Assembly: GCA_964030785.1 (NCBI GenBank)
Contig: OZ034975.1
Coordinates: 20,304,142-20,368,141, forward strand
Source of the DNA: Siderastrea siderea
Lineage: Eukaryota > Cnidaria > Anthozoa > Scleractinia > Rhizangiidae
DNA: 64,000 nucleotides
Reading direction: 5' to 3'
Below the pieces are notes generated by a model that was not told the DNA's origin, did no database searches, and was given only the letters and a program-made list of their open reading frames with translations. The translations under genes were made by a program, and so were the position numbers. The first letter of the stretch is position 1, and each line of letters begins with the position of its first letter. Positions 13,004 through 25,281 of this stretch are shown piece after piece.

Positions 13004-13939
13004 TATAAAATTCCCGGACTTTCGCTGACTGTGCACATTCTTTCCTGTAATAATTTTTGCTTCACATGATCGCTTTTCTTATAATCGTAACGTATATCAT
13101 GCTGTTTTAAAAATAACCGCAAGGACACATACCAACCGCACGTGTTGATATAATTCTCTTCATTGCTGACAGAAATGATTGGCGTAAAATAACGCTTTTA
13201 ATGAGTACATGCTGCGATTTTTTTTCATGGCCTAAGTTCCTCATGCATGCTTTTATTTTCCTTCATTTGCATTCATCTTCCTTCATTTGCCTTCATCTCA
13301 CTCCATCTGCCCTCACTTCCCTTTGTTTTAATTTTAATATCGTTCCTTAGCTAGTTTGGGGAATCGTGGTGGGTATATCCATGAGATCTCTACCTACGAG
13401 TTACTTTCACGACTTGAACAATGCAAGTGGTGAGTATTGGACAACCCTCATCGTTAAAGGTTGTCATCATTTCTTATCAACGCAAACTTAAATCCAACCC
13501 ACAAAACTAAACTCACTTTGGAAGACGATATTCGGCTTAATTTTAAGTTTAATTTAGCTTAACCTTATAGGTTTGTAAGAGTTCAACATCAGATTCTATA
13601 ACAACCTAACTGAACGTGCCAAAGGTCACAGAGGCGGAAGTTTTTCCTCACCTGGCAATCAGCGAAAATGAGGCCACCGTCAATTTCATACTAGAAATCA
13701 CTTTCTGAAACACAAAACCACAACTCCCGTGAGTTTATATACGTGCCAGCTCTGATGTCTGAACATGAAATACACAAGATCACTTACACAGTAGTGTTGG
13801 TTTTCTGTAAACAACGAACAATTACGCGCCATCTTTACTTACTTTCGGAGTGACTTGAGATGTGGGTGGGAGGGGAGGGGGAGGGTTGATTTTGGCTTGA
13901 CCCTGGGAACTTCGTTGCCTCCTTCCATCTTTGGGCATC

Positions 13940-14048
13940 GGTAAAGCGCTCATGTGAGCTACATATAACGTCCCAGTATACCCATAAAATACATACACCG
14001 CTATGTAAGGGACATATAGCGTCACATTATATGAAACGTATACTTCTT
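13940..14048. repeat. Left boundary repeat of the 19-kb minisatellite block
   Basis: This ~105-bp sequence reappears inverted at 33095-33190 with roughly 10% divergence and one 13-bp length difference. It holds two related sub-blocks, 'gtcccagtatac' and 'gacatatagcgtc'. On both sides it passes directly into the 20-bp minisatellite, so boundary and array were duplicated together. Confidence 0.8.
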
Positions 14049-17000
14049 TCACCTAAGTTTGGCTTGGTTCACCTTAGTTTGCCTTGGTTCACCTCAGTTT
14101 GCCTTGGTTCACCTCAGTTTGCCTTGGTTCACCTTAGTTTGCCTTGGTTCACCTCAGTTTCCCTTGGTTCACCTTAGTTTGCCTTGGTTCACCTCAGTTT
14201 GCCTTGGTTCACCTTAGTTTCCCTTGGTTCACCTCAGTTTGCCTTGGTTCGCCTTAGTTTCCCTTGGTTCACCTCAGTTTCCCTTGGTTCACCTTAGTTT
14301 GCCTTGGTTCACCTCAGTTTGCCTTGGTTCACCTCAGTTTGCCTTGGTTCACCTTAGTTTGCCTTGGTTCACCTTAGTTTGCCTTGGTTCACCTCAGTTT
14401 CCCTTGGTTCACCTTAGTTTGCCTTGGTTCCCCTCAGTTTCCCTTAGTTCACCTTAGTTTTCCTTGGCTCACCTCAGTTTGCCTTGGTTCACCTTAGTTT
14501 GCCTTGGTTCACCTTAGTTTTCCTTGGCTCACCTCAGTTTGCGTTGGTTCACCTTAGTTGTCCTTGGCTCACCTCAGTTTGCCTTGGTTCACCTTAGTTG
14601 TCCTTGGCTCACCTTAGTTTGCGTTGGTTCACCTTAGTTGTCCTTGGTTCACCTCAGTTTGCCTTGGTTCACCTCAGTTTTCCTTGGTTCACCTTAGTTT
14701 TCCTTGGTTCACCTTAGTTTGCCTTGGCTCACCTTAGTTTGCCTTGGTTCACCTCAGTTTTCCTTGGTTCACCTTAGTTTGCCTTGGTTCACCTTAGTTT
14801 TCCTTGGCTCACCTCAGTTTGCGTTGGTTCACCTTAGTTGTCCTTGGCTCACCTCAGTTTGCCTTGGTTCACCTTAGTTGTCCTTGGCTCACCTTAGTTT
14901 GCGTTGGTTCACCTTAGTTTGCCTTGGCTCACCTCAGTTTGCGTTGGTTCACCTTAGTTTCCCTTGGTTCACCTCAGTTTGCGTTGGTTCACCTTAGTTT
15001 GCCTTGGTTCACCTCAGTTTGCCTTGGTTCACCTTAGTTTGGCTTGGTTCACCTCAGTTTCCCTTGGTTCACCTTAGTTTGCCTTGGTTCACCTCAGTTT
15101 GCCTTGGTTCACCTTAGTTTGCCTTGGTTCACCTCAGTTTGCCTTGGTTCACCTAAGTTTGCCTTGGTTCACCTTAGTTTGCCTTGGTTCACCTCAGTTT
15201 CCCTTGGTTCACCTTAGTTTGCCTTGGTTCACCTTAGTTTGCCTTGGTTCACCTTAGTTTGCCTTGGTTCACCTCAGTTTGCCTTGGTTCACCTTAGTTT
15301 CCCTTGGTTCACCTCAGTTTGCCTTGGTTCGCCTTAGTTTCCCTTGGTTCACCTCAGTTTGCCTTGGTTCACCTTAGTTTGCCTTGGTTCACCTCAGTTT
15401 GCCTTGGTTCACCTTAGTTTGCCTTGGTTCACCTCAGTTTGCCTTGGTTCACCTTAGTTTTCCTTGGCTCACCTCAGTTTGCCTTGGTTCACCTTAGTTT
15501 GCCTTGGTTCACCTCAGTTTGCCTTGGTTCACCTTAGTTTGCCTTGGTTCACCTCAGTTTGCCTTGGTTCACCTTAGTTTGCCTTGGTTCACCTCAGTTT
15601 GCCTTGGTTCACCTTAGTTTTCCTTGGTTCACCTCAGTTTGCCTTGGTTCACCTTAGTTTGCCTTGGTTCACCTCAGTTTGCCTTGGTTCACCTCAGTTT
15701 GCCTTGGTTCACCTTAGTTTGCTCATGTTCACCCCAGTTTGCCTTGGTTCACCTTAGTTTGGCTTGGTTCACCTCAGTTTGCCTTGGTTCACCTTAGTTT
15801 CCCTTGGTTCACCTTAGTTTGCCTTGGTTCACATTAGTTTCCCTTGGTTCACCTTAGTTTGCCTTGGTTCCCCTCAGTTTCCCTTAGTTCACCTTAGTTT
15901 TCCTTGGCTCACCTCAGTTTGCCTTGGTTCACCTTAGTTTGCCTTGGTTCACCTTAGTTTTCCTTGGCTCACCTCAGTTTGCGTTGGTTCACCTTAGTTG
16001 TCCTTGGCTCACCTCAGTTTGCCTTGGTTCACCTTAGTTGTCCTTGGCTCACCTTAGTTTGCGTTGGTTCACCTTAGTTTGCCTTGGCTCACCTCAGTTT
16101 GCGTTGGTTCACCTTAGTTTCCCTTGGTTCACCTCAGTTTGCGTTGGTTCACCTTAGTTTGCCTTGGTTCACCTCAGTTTGCCTTGGTTCACCTTAGTTT
16201 GGCTTGGTTCACCTCAGTTTCCCTTGGTTCACCTTAGTTTGCCTTGGTTCACCTCAGTTTGCCTTGGTTCACCTTAGTTTGCCTTGGTTCACCTCAGTTT
16301 GCCTTGGTTCACCTAAGTTTGCCTTGGTTCACCTTAGTTTGCCTTGGTTCACCTCAGTTTCCCTTGGTTCACCTTAGTTTGCCTTGGTTCACCTTAGTTT
16401 GCCTTGGTTCACCTTAGTTTGCCTTGGTTCACCTCAGTTTGCCTTGGTTCACCTTAGTTTCCCTTGGTTCACCTCAGTTTGCCTTGGTTCGCCTTAGTTT
16501 CCCTTGGTTCACCTCAGTTTGCCTTGGTTCACCTTAGTTTGCCTTGGTTCACCTCAGTTTGCCTTGGTTCACCTTAGTTTGCCTTGGTTCACCTCAGTTT
16601 GCCTTGGTTCACCTTAGTTTTCCTTGGCTCACCTCAGTTTGCCTTGGTTCACCTTAGTTTGCCTTGGTTCACCTTAGTTTGCCTTGGTTCACCTCAGTTT
16701 GCCTTGGTTCACCTTAGTTTGCCTTGGTTCACCTCAGTTTGCCTTGGTTCACCTTAGTTTGCCTTGGTTCACCTCAGTTTGCCTTGGTTCACCTTAGTTT
16801 TCCTTGGTTCACCTCAGTTTGCCTTGGTTCACCTTAGTTTGCTCATGTTCACCCCAGTTTGCCTTGGTTCACCTTAGTTTGCCTTGGTTCACCTCAGTTT
16901 GCCTTGGTTCACCTTAGTTTGCCTTGGTTCACCTCAGTTTGCCTTGGTTCACCTTAGTTTGGCTTGGTTCACCTCAGTTTCCCTTGGTTCACCTTAGTTT

Positions 17001-20000
17001 GCCTTGGTTCACCTCAGTTTGCCTTGGTTCACCTTAGTTTGCCTTGGTTCACCTCAGTTTACCTTAGTTCACCTTAGTTTGCCTTGGTTCACCTCAGTTT
17101 GCCTTCGTTCACCTTAGTTTGCCTTGTTCACCTTAATTTGCCTTGGTTCACCTCAGTTTGCCTTGGTTCACCTTAGTTTGCCTTGGTTCACCTTAGTTTG
17201 CCTTGGTTCACCTCAGTTTGCCTTGGTTCACCTCAGTTTGCCTTGGTTCACCTTAGTTTGCCTTGGTTCACCTTAGTTTGCCTTAGTTCACCTTAGTTTG
17301 CCCTGGTTCACCTAAGTTTGCCTTGGTTCGCCTTAGTTTGCCTTAGTTCACCTTAGTTTGCCTTGGTTCACCTTAGTTTGCCTTGTTCACCTTAATTTGC
17401 CTTGGTTCACCTCAGTTTGCCTTGGTTCACCTTAGTTTGCCTTGGTTCATCTTAGTTTGCCTTGGTTCACCTCAGTTTTCCTTGGTTCACCTTAGTTTTC
17501 CTTGGTTCACCTCAGTTTTCCTTGGTTCACCTTAGTTTTCCTTGGCTCACCTCAGTTTGCGTTGGTTCGCCTTGGTTTGCCTTGGCTCACCTCAGTTTTC
17601 CTTGGTTCACCTTAGTTTTCCTTGGTTCACCTTAGTTTGCCTTGGCTCACCTCAGTTTGCGTTGGTTCGCCTTAGTTTGCCTTGTTTCACCTCCGTTTGC
17701 CTTGGTTCACCTTAGTTTGCCTTAGTTCACCTTAGTTTGCCCTGGTTCACCTTAGTTTGCCTTGGTTCACCTAAGTTTGCCTTGGTTTGCCTTGGTTCCC
17801 CTCAGTTTGCCTTGGTTCACCTTAGTTTGCCTTGGTTCACCTCAGTTTGCCTTGGTTCACCTTAGTTTGCCTTGGTTCACCTTAGTTTGCCTTGTTTCAC
17901 CTCAGTTTGCCTTGGTTCACCTCATTTTACCTTGGTTCACCTTAGTTTCCTTGGTTCACATTAGTTTTCCTTGGTTCACCTTAGTTTGCCTTGGTTCACC
18001 TTAGTTTGCCTTGGTTCACCTCAGTTTGCCTTGGTTCACCTTAGTTTGCCTTGGTTCACCTCAGTTTGCCTTGGTTCACCTTAGTTTGCCTTGGTTCACC
18101 TCAGTTTGCCTTGGTTCACCTTAGTTTTCCTTGGTTCACCTCAGTTTCCCTTGGTTCACCTTAGTTTGCCTTGGTTCACCTCAGTTTGCCTTGGTTCACC
18201 TTAGTTTTCCTTGGCTCACCTCAGTTTCCCTTGGTTCACCTTAGTTTGCCTTGGTTCACCTCAGTTTGCCTTGGTTCACCTTAGTTTGCCTTGGTTCACC
18301 TCAGTTTGCCTTGGTTCACCTCAGTTTCCCTTGGTTCACCTTAGTTTGCCTTGGTTCACCTCAGTTTGCCTTGGTTCACCTCAGTTTGCCTTGGTTCACC
18401 TCAGTTTGCCTTGGTTCACCTCAGTTTGCCTTGGTTCACCTTAGTTTGCCTTGGTTCACCTCAGTTTGCCTTGGTTCACCTCAGTTTCCCTTGGTTCACC
18501 TTAGTTTGCCTTGGTTCACCTCAGTTTCCCTTGGTTCACCTTAGTTTGCCTTGGTTCACCTCAGTTTCCCTTGGTTCACCTCAGTTTGCCTTGGTTCACC
18601 TTAGTTTCCCTTGGTTCACCTTAGTTTGCCTTGGCTCACCTCACTTTCCCTTGGTTCACCTTAGTTTGCCTTGGTTCACCTCAGTTTCCCTTGGTTCACC
18701 TTAGTTTCCCTTGGTTCACCTCAGTTTCCCTTGGTTCACCTTAGTTTGCCTTGGTTCACCTCAGTTTCCCTTGGTTCACCTTAGTTTGCCTTGGTTCACC
18801 TTAGTTTGCCTTGGTTCACCTCAGTTTCCCTTGGTTCACCTTAGTTTGCCTTGGTTCCCCTCAGTTTGCCTTGGTTCACCTCAGTTTGCCTTGGTTCACC
18901 TTAGTTTGCCTTGGTTCACCTCAGTTTGCCTTGGTTCACCTTAGTTTGCCTTGGTTCACCTCAGTTTGCCTTGGTTCACCTTAGTTTGCCTTGGTTCACC
19001 TCAGTTTGCCTTGGTTCACCTCAGTTTGCCTTGGTTCACCTTAGTTTGCTCATGTTCACCCCAGTTTGCCTTGGTTCACCTTAGTTTGGCTTGGTTCACC
19101 TCAGTTTGCCTTGGTTCACCTTAGTTTGCCTTGGTTCACCTCAGTTTGCCTTGGTTCACCTTAGTTTGGCTTGGTTCACCTCAGTTTCCCTTGGTTCACC
19201 TTAGTTTGCCTTGGTTCACCTCAGTTTGCCTTGGTTCACCTTAGTTTGCCTTGGTTCACCTCAGTTTGCCTTAGTTCACCTTAGTTTGCCTTGGTTCACC
19301 TCAGTTTGCCTTCGTTCACCTTAGTTTGCCTTGTTCACCTTAATTTGCCTTGGTTCACCTCAGTTTGCCTTGGTTCACCTTAGTTTGCCTTGGTTCACCT
19401 TAGTTTGCCTTGGTTCACCTTAGTTTGCCTTGGTTCACCTCAGTTTGCCTTGGTTCACCTTAGTTTGCCTTGGTTCACCTTAGTTTGCCTTAGTTCACCT
19501 TAGTTTGCCCTGGTTCACCTAAGTTTGCCTTGGTTCGCCTTAGTTTGCCTTAGTTCACCTTAGTTTGCCTTGGTTCACCTTAGTTTGCCTTGTTCACCTT
19601 AATTTGCCTTGGTTCACCTCAGTTTGCCTTGGTTCACCTTAGTTTGCCTTGGTTCACCTTAGTTTGCCTTGGTTCATCTTAGTTTGCCTTGGTTCACCTC
19701 AGTTTTCCTTGGTTCACCTCAGTTTTCCTTGGTTCACCTCAGTTTTCCTTGGTTCACCTCAGTTTTCCTTGGTTCACCTCAGTTTTCCTTGGTTCATCTT
19801 AGTTTGCCTTGGTTCACCTTAGTTTTCCTTGGTTCACCTCAGTTTTCCTTGGTTCACCTCAGTTTTCCTTGGTTCATCTTAGTTTGCCTTGGTTCACCTT
19901 AGTTTCCCTTGGTTCACCTTAGTTTGCCTTGGTTCACCTCAGTTTGCCTTAGTTCACCTTAGTTTTCCTTGGCTCACCTCAGTTTGCGTTGGTTCACCTT

Positions 20001-23000
20001 AGTTTGCCTTGGTTCACCTTAGTTTTCCTTGGCTCACCTCAGTTTGCGTTGGTTCACCTTAGTTGTCCTTGGCTCACCTCAGTTTGCCTTGGTTCACCTT
20101 AGTTGTCCTTGGCTCACCTTAGTTTGCGTTGGTTCACCTTAGTTTGCCTTGGCTCACCTCAGTTTGCGTTGGTTCACCTTAGTTTCCCTTGGTTCACCTC
20201 AGTTTGCGTTGGTTCACCTTAGTTTGCCTTGGTTCACCTCAGTTTGCCTTGGTTCACCTTAGTTTGGCTTGGTTCACCTCAGTTTCCCTTGGTTCACCTT
20301 AGTTTGCCTTGGTTCACCTCAGTTTGCCTTGGTTCACCTTAGTTTGCCTTGGTTCACCTCAGTTTGCCTTGGTTCACCTCAGTTTGCCTTGGTTCACCTT
20401 AGTTTGCCTTGGTTCACCTCAGTTTCCCTTGGTTCACCTTAGTTTGCCTTGGTTCACCTTAGTTTGCCTTGCTTCACCTTAGTTTGCCTTGGTTCACCTC
20501 AGTTTGCCTTGGTTCACCTTAGTTTCCCTTGGTTCACCTCAGTTTGCCTTGGTTCGCCTTAGTTTCCCTTGGTTCACCTCAGTTTGCCTTGGTTCACCTT
20601 AGTTTGCCTTGGTTCACCTCAGTTTGCCTTGGTTCACCTTAGTTTGCCTTGGTTCACCTCAGTTTGCCTTGGTTCACCTTAGTTTCCCTTGGCTCACCTT
20701 AGTTTCCTTGGCTCACCTCAGTTTGCCTTGGTTCACCTCAGTTTGCCTTGGTTCACCTCAGTTTCCCTTGGTTCACCTTAGTTTCCCTTGGCTCACCTTA
20801 GTTTCCTTGGCTCACCTCAGTTTGCCTTGGTTCACCTCAGTTTACCTTGGTTCACCTTAGTTTCCTTGGCTCACCTCAGTTTGCCTTGGTTCACCTTAGT
20901 TTGCCTTGGTTCACCTTAGTTTGCCTTGGTTCACCTCAGTTTGCCTTGGTTCACCTTAGTTTGCCTTGGTTCACCTCAGTTTGCCTTGGTTCACCTTAGT
21001 TTGCCTTGGTTCACCTCAGTTTGCCTTGGTTCACCTTAGTTTTCCTTGGTTCACCTCAGTTTGCCTTGGTTCACCTTAGTTTGCCTTGGTTCACCTCAGT
21101 TTGCCTTGGTTCACCTCAGTTTGCCTTGGTTCACCTTAGTTTGCTCATGTTCACCCCAGTTTGCCTTGGTTCACCTTAGTTTGGCTTGGTTCACCTCAGT
21201 TTGCCTTGGTTCACCTTAGTTTGCCTTGGTTCACCTTAGTTTCCCTTGGTTCACCTTAGTTTGCCTTGGTTCACCTTAGTTTGCCTTGGTTCACCTCAGT
21301 TTGCCTTAGTTCACCTTAGTTTGCCTTGGTTCACCTCAGGTTGCCTTCGTTCACCTTAGTTTGCCTTGTTCACCTTAATTTGCCTTGGTTCACCTCAGTT
21401 TGCCTTGGTTCACCTTAGTTTGCCTTGGTTCACCTTAGTTTGCCTTGGTTCACCTTAGTTTGCCCTGGTTCACCTTAGTTTGCCTTGGTTCACCTTAGTT
21501 TGCCTTGTTCACCTTAATTTGCCTTGGTTCACCTCAGTTTGCCTTGGTTCACCTTAGTTTGCCTTGGTTCACCTTAGTTTGCCTTAGTTCACCTTAGTTT
21601 GCCCTGGTTCACCTTAGTTTGCCTTGGTTCACCTAAGTTTGCCTTGGTTTGCCTTGGTTCCCCTCAGTTTGCCTTGGTTCACCTTAGTTTGCCTTGGTTC
21701 ACCTCAGTTTGCCTTGGTTCACCTTAGTTTGCCTTGGTTCACCTTAGTTTTCCTTGGCTCACCTCAGTTTGCCTTGGTTCACCTTAGTTTGCCTTGGTTC
21801 ACCTCAGTTTGCCTTGGTTCACCTCAGTTTGCCTTGGTTCACCTTAGTTTGCCTTGTTTCACCTCAGTTTGCCTTGGTTCACCTCATTTTACCTTGGTTC
21901 ACCTCAGTTTGCCTTGGTTCACCTTAGTTTGCTCATGTTCACCCCAGTTTGCCTTGGTTCACCTTAGTTTGGCTTGGTTCACCTCAGTTTGCCTTGGTTC
22001 ACCTTAGTTTGCCTTGGTTCACCTCAGTTTGCCTTGGTTCACCTTAGTTTGGCTTGGTTCACCTCAGTTTCCCTTGGTTCACCTTAGTTTGCCTTGGTTC
22101 ACCTTAGTTTGCTCATGTTCACCCCAGTTTGCCTTGGTTCACCTTAGTTTGGCTTGGTTCACCTCAGTTTGCCTTGGTTCACCTTAGTTTGCCTTGGTTC
22201 ACCTCAGTTTGCCTTGGTTCACCTTAGTTTGGCTTGGTTCACCTCAGTTTCCCTTGGTTCACCTTAGTTTGCCTTGGTTCACCTCAGTTTGCCTTGGTTC
22301 ACCTTAGTTTGCCTTGGTTCACCTCAGTTTGCCTTAGTTCACCTTAGTTTGCCTTGGTTCACCTCAGTTTGCCTTCGTTCACCTTAGTTTGCCTTGTTCA
22401 CCTTAATTTGCCTTGGTTCACCTCAGTTTGCCTTGGTTCACCTTAGTTTGCCTTGGTTCACCTTAGTTTGCCTTGGTTCACCTCAGTTTGCCTTGGTTCA
22501 CCTCAGTTTGCCTTGGTTCACCTTAGTTTGCCTTGGTTCACCTTAGTTTGCCTTAGTTCACCTTAGTTTGCCCTGGTTCACCTAAGTTTGCCTTGGTTCA
22601 CCTCAGTTTGCCTTAGTTCACCTTAGTTTGCCCTGGTTCACCTAAGTTTGCCTTGGTTCGCCTTAGTTTGCCTTAGTTCACCTTAGTTTGCCTTGGTTCA
22701 CCTTAGTTTGCCTTGTTCACCTTAATTTGCCTTGGTTCACCTCAGTTTGCCTTGGTTCACCTTAGTTTGCCTTGGTTTTCCTTGGTTCACCTCAGTTTTC
22801 CTTGGTTCACCTTAGTTTGCCTTGGTTCACCTTAGTTTGCCTTGGTTCACCTTAGTTTTCCTTGGCTCACCTCAGTTTGCCTTGGTTCACCTTGGTTTGC
22901 CTTGGCTCACCTCAGTTTTCCTTGGTTCACCTCAGTTTTCCTTGGTTCACCTTAGTTTGCCTTGGTTCACCTTAGTTTTCCTTGGCTCACCTCAGTTTGC

Positions 23001-23870
23001 CTTGGTTCACCTTAGTTTGCCTTGGTTCACCTCAGTTTGCCTTGGTTCACCTCAGTTTGCCTTGGTTCACCTCAGTTTGCGTTGGTTCACCTCAGTTTGC
23101 CTTGGTTCACCTTAGTTTCCCTTGGTTCACCTTAGTTTGCCTTGGCCCACCTTAGTTTTCCTTGGCTCACCTCAGTTTGCCTTGGTTCGCCTTAGTTTGC
23201 CTTGGTTCACCTTAGTTTTCCTTGGCTCACCTCAGTTTGCCTTGGTTCACCTCAGTTTGCCTTGGCTCACCTCAGTTTTCCTTGGTTCACCTTAGTTTTC
23301 CTTGGTTCACCTTAGTTTGCCTTGGCTCACCTCAGTTTGCGTTGGTTCGCCTTAGTTTGCCTTGTTTCACCTCCGTTTGCCTTGGTTCACCTTAGTTTGC
23401 CTTAGTTCACCTTAGTTTGCCCTGGTTCACCTTAGTTTGCCTTGGTTCACCTAAGTTTGCCTTGGTTTGCCTTGGTTCCCCTCAGTTTGCCTTGGTTCAC
23501 CTTAGTTTGCCTTGGTTCACCTCAGTTTGCCTTGGTTCACCTTAGTTTGCCTTGGTTCACCTTAGTTTTCCTTGGCTCACCTCAGTTTGCCTTGGTTCAC
23601 CTTAGTTTGCCTTGTTTCACCTCAGTTTGCCTTGGTTCACCTCATTTTACCTTGGTTCACCTTAGTTTCCTTGGTTCACATTAGTTTTCCTTGGTTCACC
23701 TTAGTTTGCCTTGGTTCACCTTAGTTTGCCTTGGTTCACCTCAGTTTGCCTTGGTTCACCTTAGTTTGCCTTGGTTCACTTACGTTTGCCTTGGCTTCAC
23801 CAACGCCTTGGTTCACGTAAATTTGCCTTGGTTTCCCAAAGTTTGCCTTGGTTCACCTTAGCTTGCCCTC
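14049..23870. repeat. Giant minisatellite, 20-bp unit, about 490 copies
   Basis: The consensus unit is GCCTTGGTTCACCTYAGTTT, where Y is T or C and often alternates between neighbours, giving a 40-bp dimer pattern. Nearly all units are exactly 20 bp; rare 19-bp units ('gccttgttcaccttaattt') change register. Marker variants recur in the same order at several places: 'gctcatgttcacccc' near 15721, 16841, 19050, 21144, 21926 and 22108, and 'ctaagtttgccttggtttgc' near 17771, 21635 and 23451. The array therefore grew by duplication of multi-unit blocks. It reads as 20-residue peptide repeats (VHLSLPWFT...) in any frame without a TAG; these are artefacts of the 60-bp reading cycle. Confidence 0.98.
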
Positions 23871-24300
23871 GATCTCCAAAGTCTGGGGGCACTTATAAAT
23901 TTTCCTAGGTGAATACCGTACTCCCTGTATACACGTACAGATGTACCGGTGCTATCCTACATGGATGCCGGTGTAGGCGGAAAAATTATAAAATTGACAA
24001 CAGAAACAGGCTTTTCTCGTGGTGTCCTTGTTAACTGTATTTACGAAAGTGAGAGGAAGTGGAGGGGGAGGGGCGAGGGGGAGGGGTGGGGGCGTTCCTC
24101 GGCTATTGTAGCCAAGGGTGGACCCTTGTATGGGGGAGAAGTCATCTGCGCTTTTTTGAGCTTGGGTGCTTATTGGAGGAAATACGGTATTTGTAATATG
24201 AACTTGAAGTTAATGAGATTTTTCAGTTGTACTTAGTGCGGGGCGCCTATTTGAAGCAGAGATCTTATTTGAAGGGGGCGCTTATTCAAATTTTGAGACA
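23871..24300. other. Right edge of array and unassigned repeat-like sequence
   Basis: The minisatellite decays over 23780-23870. The following sequence has purine-rich tracts (about 24050-24090) and 'gggggcgcttattcaaat' type motifs that look like dispersed repeat. No gene is seen. Confidence 0.5.
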
Positions 24301-24767
24301 ATGACCACCATTTACTCCCGGATCACTCCCGGTTCCTTTCGGTTCAATAGTAGGAATTGTACCACTCGTCCTTACATTGAACATGGCCGCACTCGATATA
24401 CTTTTCATTCCACAGGTGAAACGTGCCATATCAAATCCCATATAACTTGTACTACTTTCAATGTTATCTACATGATTCAACGGGTCTCCTATGTAATGTA
24501 CAATACATTGGGGAAACTAAAGGTCACCTCAAAGACCGTTTCAATGAACATAGACGACCAGTACTCAACCCTACTTCTAATAATATCCATACAGTGGTTT
24601 CAGAACACTTTCTCAGCAATAACCACTCTGACACCCATGTGCTACTTATTCCTATTGAAAAACTTAAAAATGAACGCAATTCTTTCAGGAAGGCACGTGA
24701 GGCTCACATTATTCACAAGGCTAAGACTCTTGAGCCTCTAGGCATTAATAAACGTGATGAACTGTAA
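24301..24767 (+). pseudogene. Penelope-like element remnant: GIY-YIG endonuclease end
   Basis: The segment encodes the C-terminal GIY-YIG endonuclease region of a Penelope-like retroelement in two frames. Frame 1 carries a Cys/His-containing linker ending in a 'CTTFNVIYMI' stretch. The continuation, 'VQYIGETKGHLKDRFNEH', lies in another frame after a shift near 24480-24500. The latter contains the YIG-Glu-Thr and Arg of the catalytic centre, and the downstream 'EAHIIHKAKTLEPLGINKR' is typical of the domain end. The reverse-transcriptase part is absent, so this is a 5'-truncated, frameshifted remnant. Confidence 0.75.
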
Positions 24768-24915
24768 TTTGTAACTATATATAGTAAATTTTTGTTCTGT
24801 TTTGTTTATTTTCTATTATTTCTAAGCCACGCCATACCACGTCATATATGTAACTTCCGCTCATTGTTTTACTACCTATATATTTCTGTAAATTCGTGAT
24901 TTGCCTTAATGAAAC

Positions 24916-24945
24916 CTGATGAAGACTGGTATTGGCCACTCGAAA
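24916..24945 (+). ncRNA. Hammerhead-ribozyme-like core in Penelope remnant
   Basis: The conserved CTGATGA is followed by a potential stem (GACTGG/CCACTC, one mismatch) with a short loop and then GAAA, the spacing of a minimal hammerhead core. Penelope-like elements are known to carry such motifs in their terminal repeats. Stems I and III are not obvious and one stem-II pair is lost, so activity is doubtful. Confidence 0.5.
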
Positions 24946-24967
24946 TATTGTAACAAACGTCTTTTCA

Positions 24968-25281
24968 CGTTGTTTGATCAGTCTCTGCAGTATTCATTTT
25001 GACGATCAGTTATAATTTTATCAGTTTTGACTGATCACGATCTTTCTGATCTGACGTTGAGCAAGGTTGATCGTACACGGTTTTTCCAGTGGTTTCATAC
25101 CTTAACTTCATACAATTTACCAGGTCTTTAACTGATTCTCTTTATTTACTGAAACTGTAACAAACATGAACATGTCTGAAACGATTGACCACAATTTACC
25201 GAATGTCTATTTACTGTCACTGTAACCAGATTTACCAAGTTCTGCAAATCTGTCAACGTTTTCGATATACTGTTTCTGCAA
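24968..25281. other. Spacer between Penelope remnant and OTU gene
   Basis: AT-rich sequence contains several 'tgatcag/gatcagt' motifs between 24975 and 25060. I see no coding potential. It could hold the promoter or 5' end of the OTU-CXC gene, but no clear element is visible. Confidence 0.4.

Larger units (their letters stand above)
10379..13389. mobile_element. Foldback-type element of ~3 kb with inverted ends
   Basis: The ends 10379-10445 and 13322-13389 are inverted complements of nearly 70 bp with few mismatches, built on 'atggatatacccaccacgat' and 'gaacgatattaaaattaaaa'. A second inverted stretch, 'catgagg..cttaagcca', lies inside (about 10551-10570 and 13227-13245). Between these blocks both sides hold 'ccttcatctgcc'-like short repeats. 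No transposase is visible, so this would be a non-autonomous element. It encloses a 61-bp tandem array and a nested MITE. Exact outer limits and target duplication are unclear. Confidence 0.6.

Noticed and set aside
13822..14052. Frame reading leftward out of the array with a donor-like site, possible gene 5' end
   Set aside because: It begins in the boundary repeat and becomes Pro-rich low-complexity; no downstream exon was found.
14049..23870. Many 60-127 residue open frames with VHLSLPWFT-type repeats, possible repetitive secreted protein
   Set aside because: With a 20-base unit every strand-sense frame passes through all three phases every 60 bases, and frames stay open only where every third unit has CAG instead of TAG. 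Frames end as soon as that pattern breaks, and there is no signal peptide or splice-site conservation.
14049..23870. CRISPR-like array
   Set aside because: Repeats are directly contiguous without spacers, the unit is too short, and the genome is animal with introns.
24423..24767. Host GIY-YIG endonuclease gene
   Set aside because: The domain is split by a frameshift, has the Penelope-type tail and is followed by a hammerhead-like motif, so it is a retroelement remnant.
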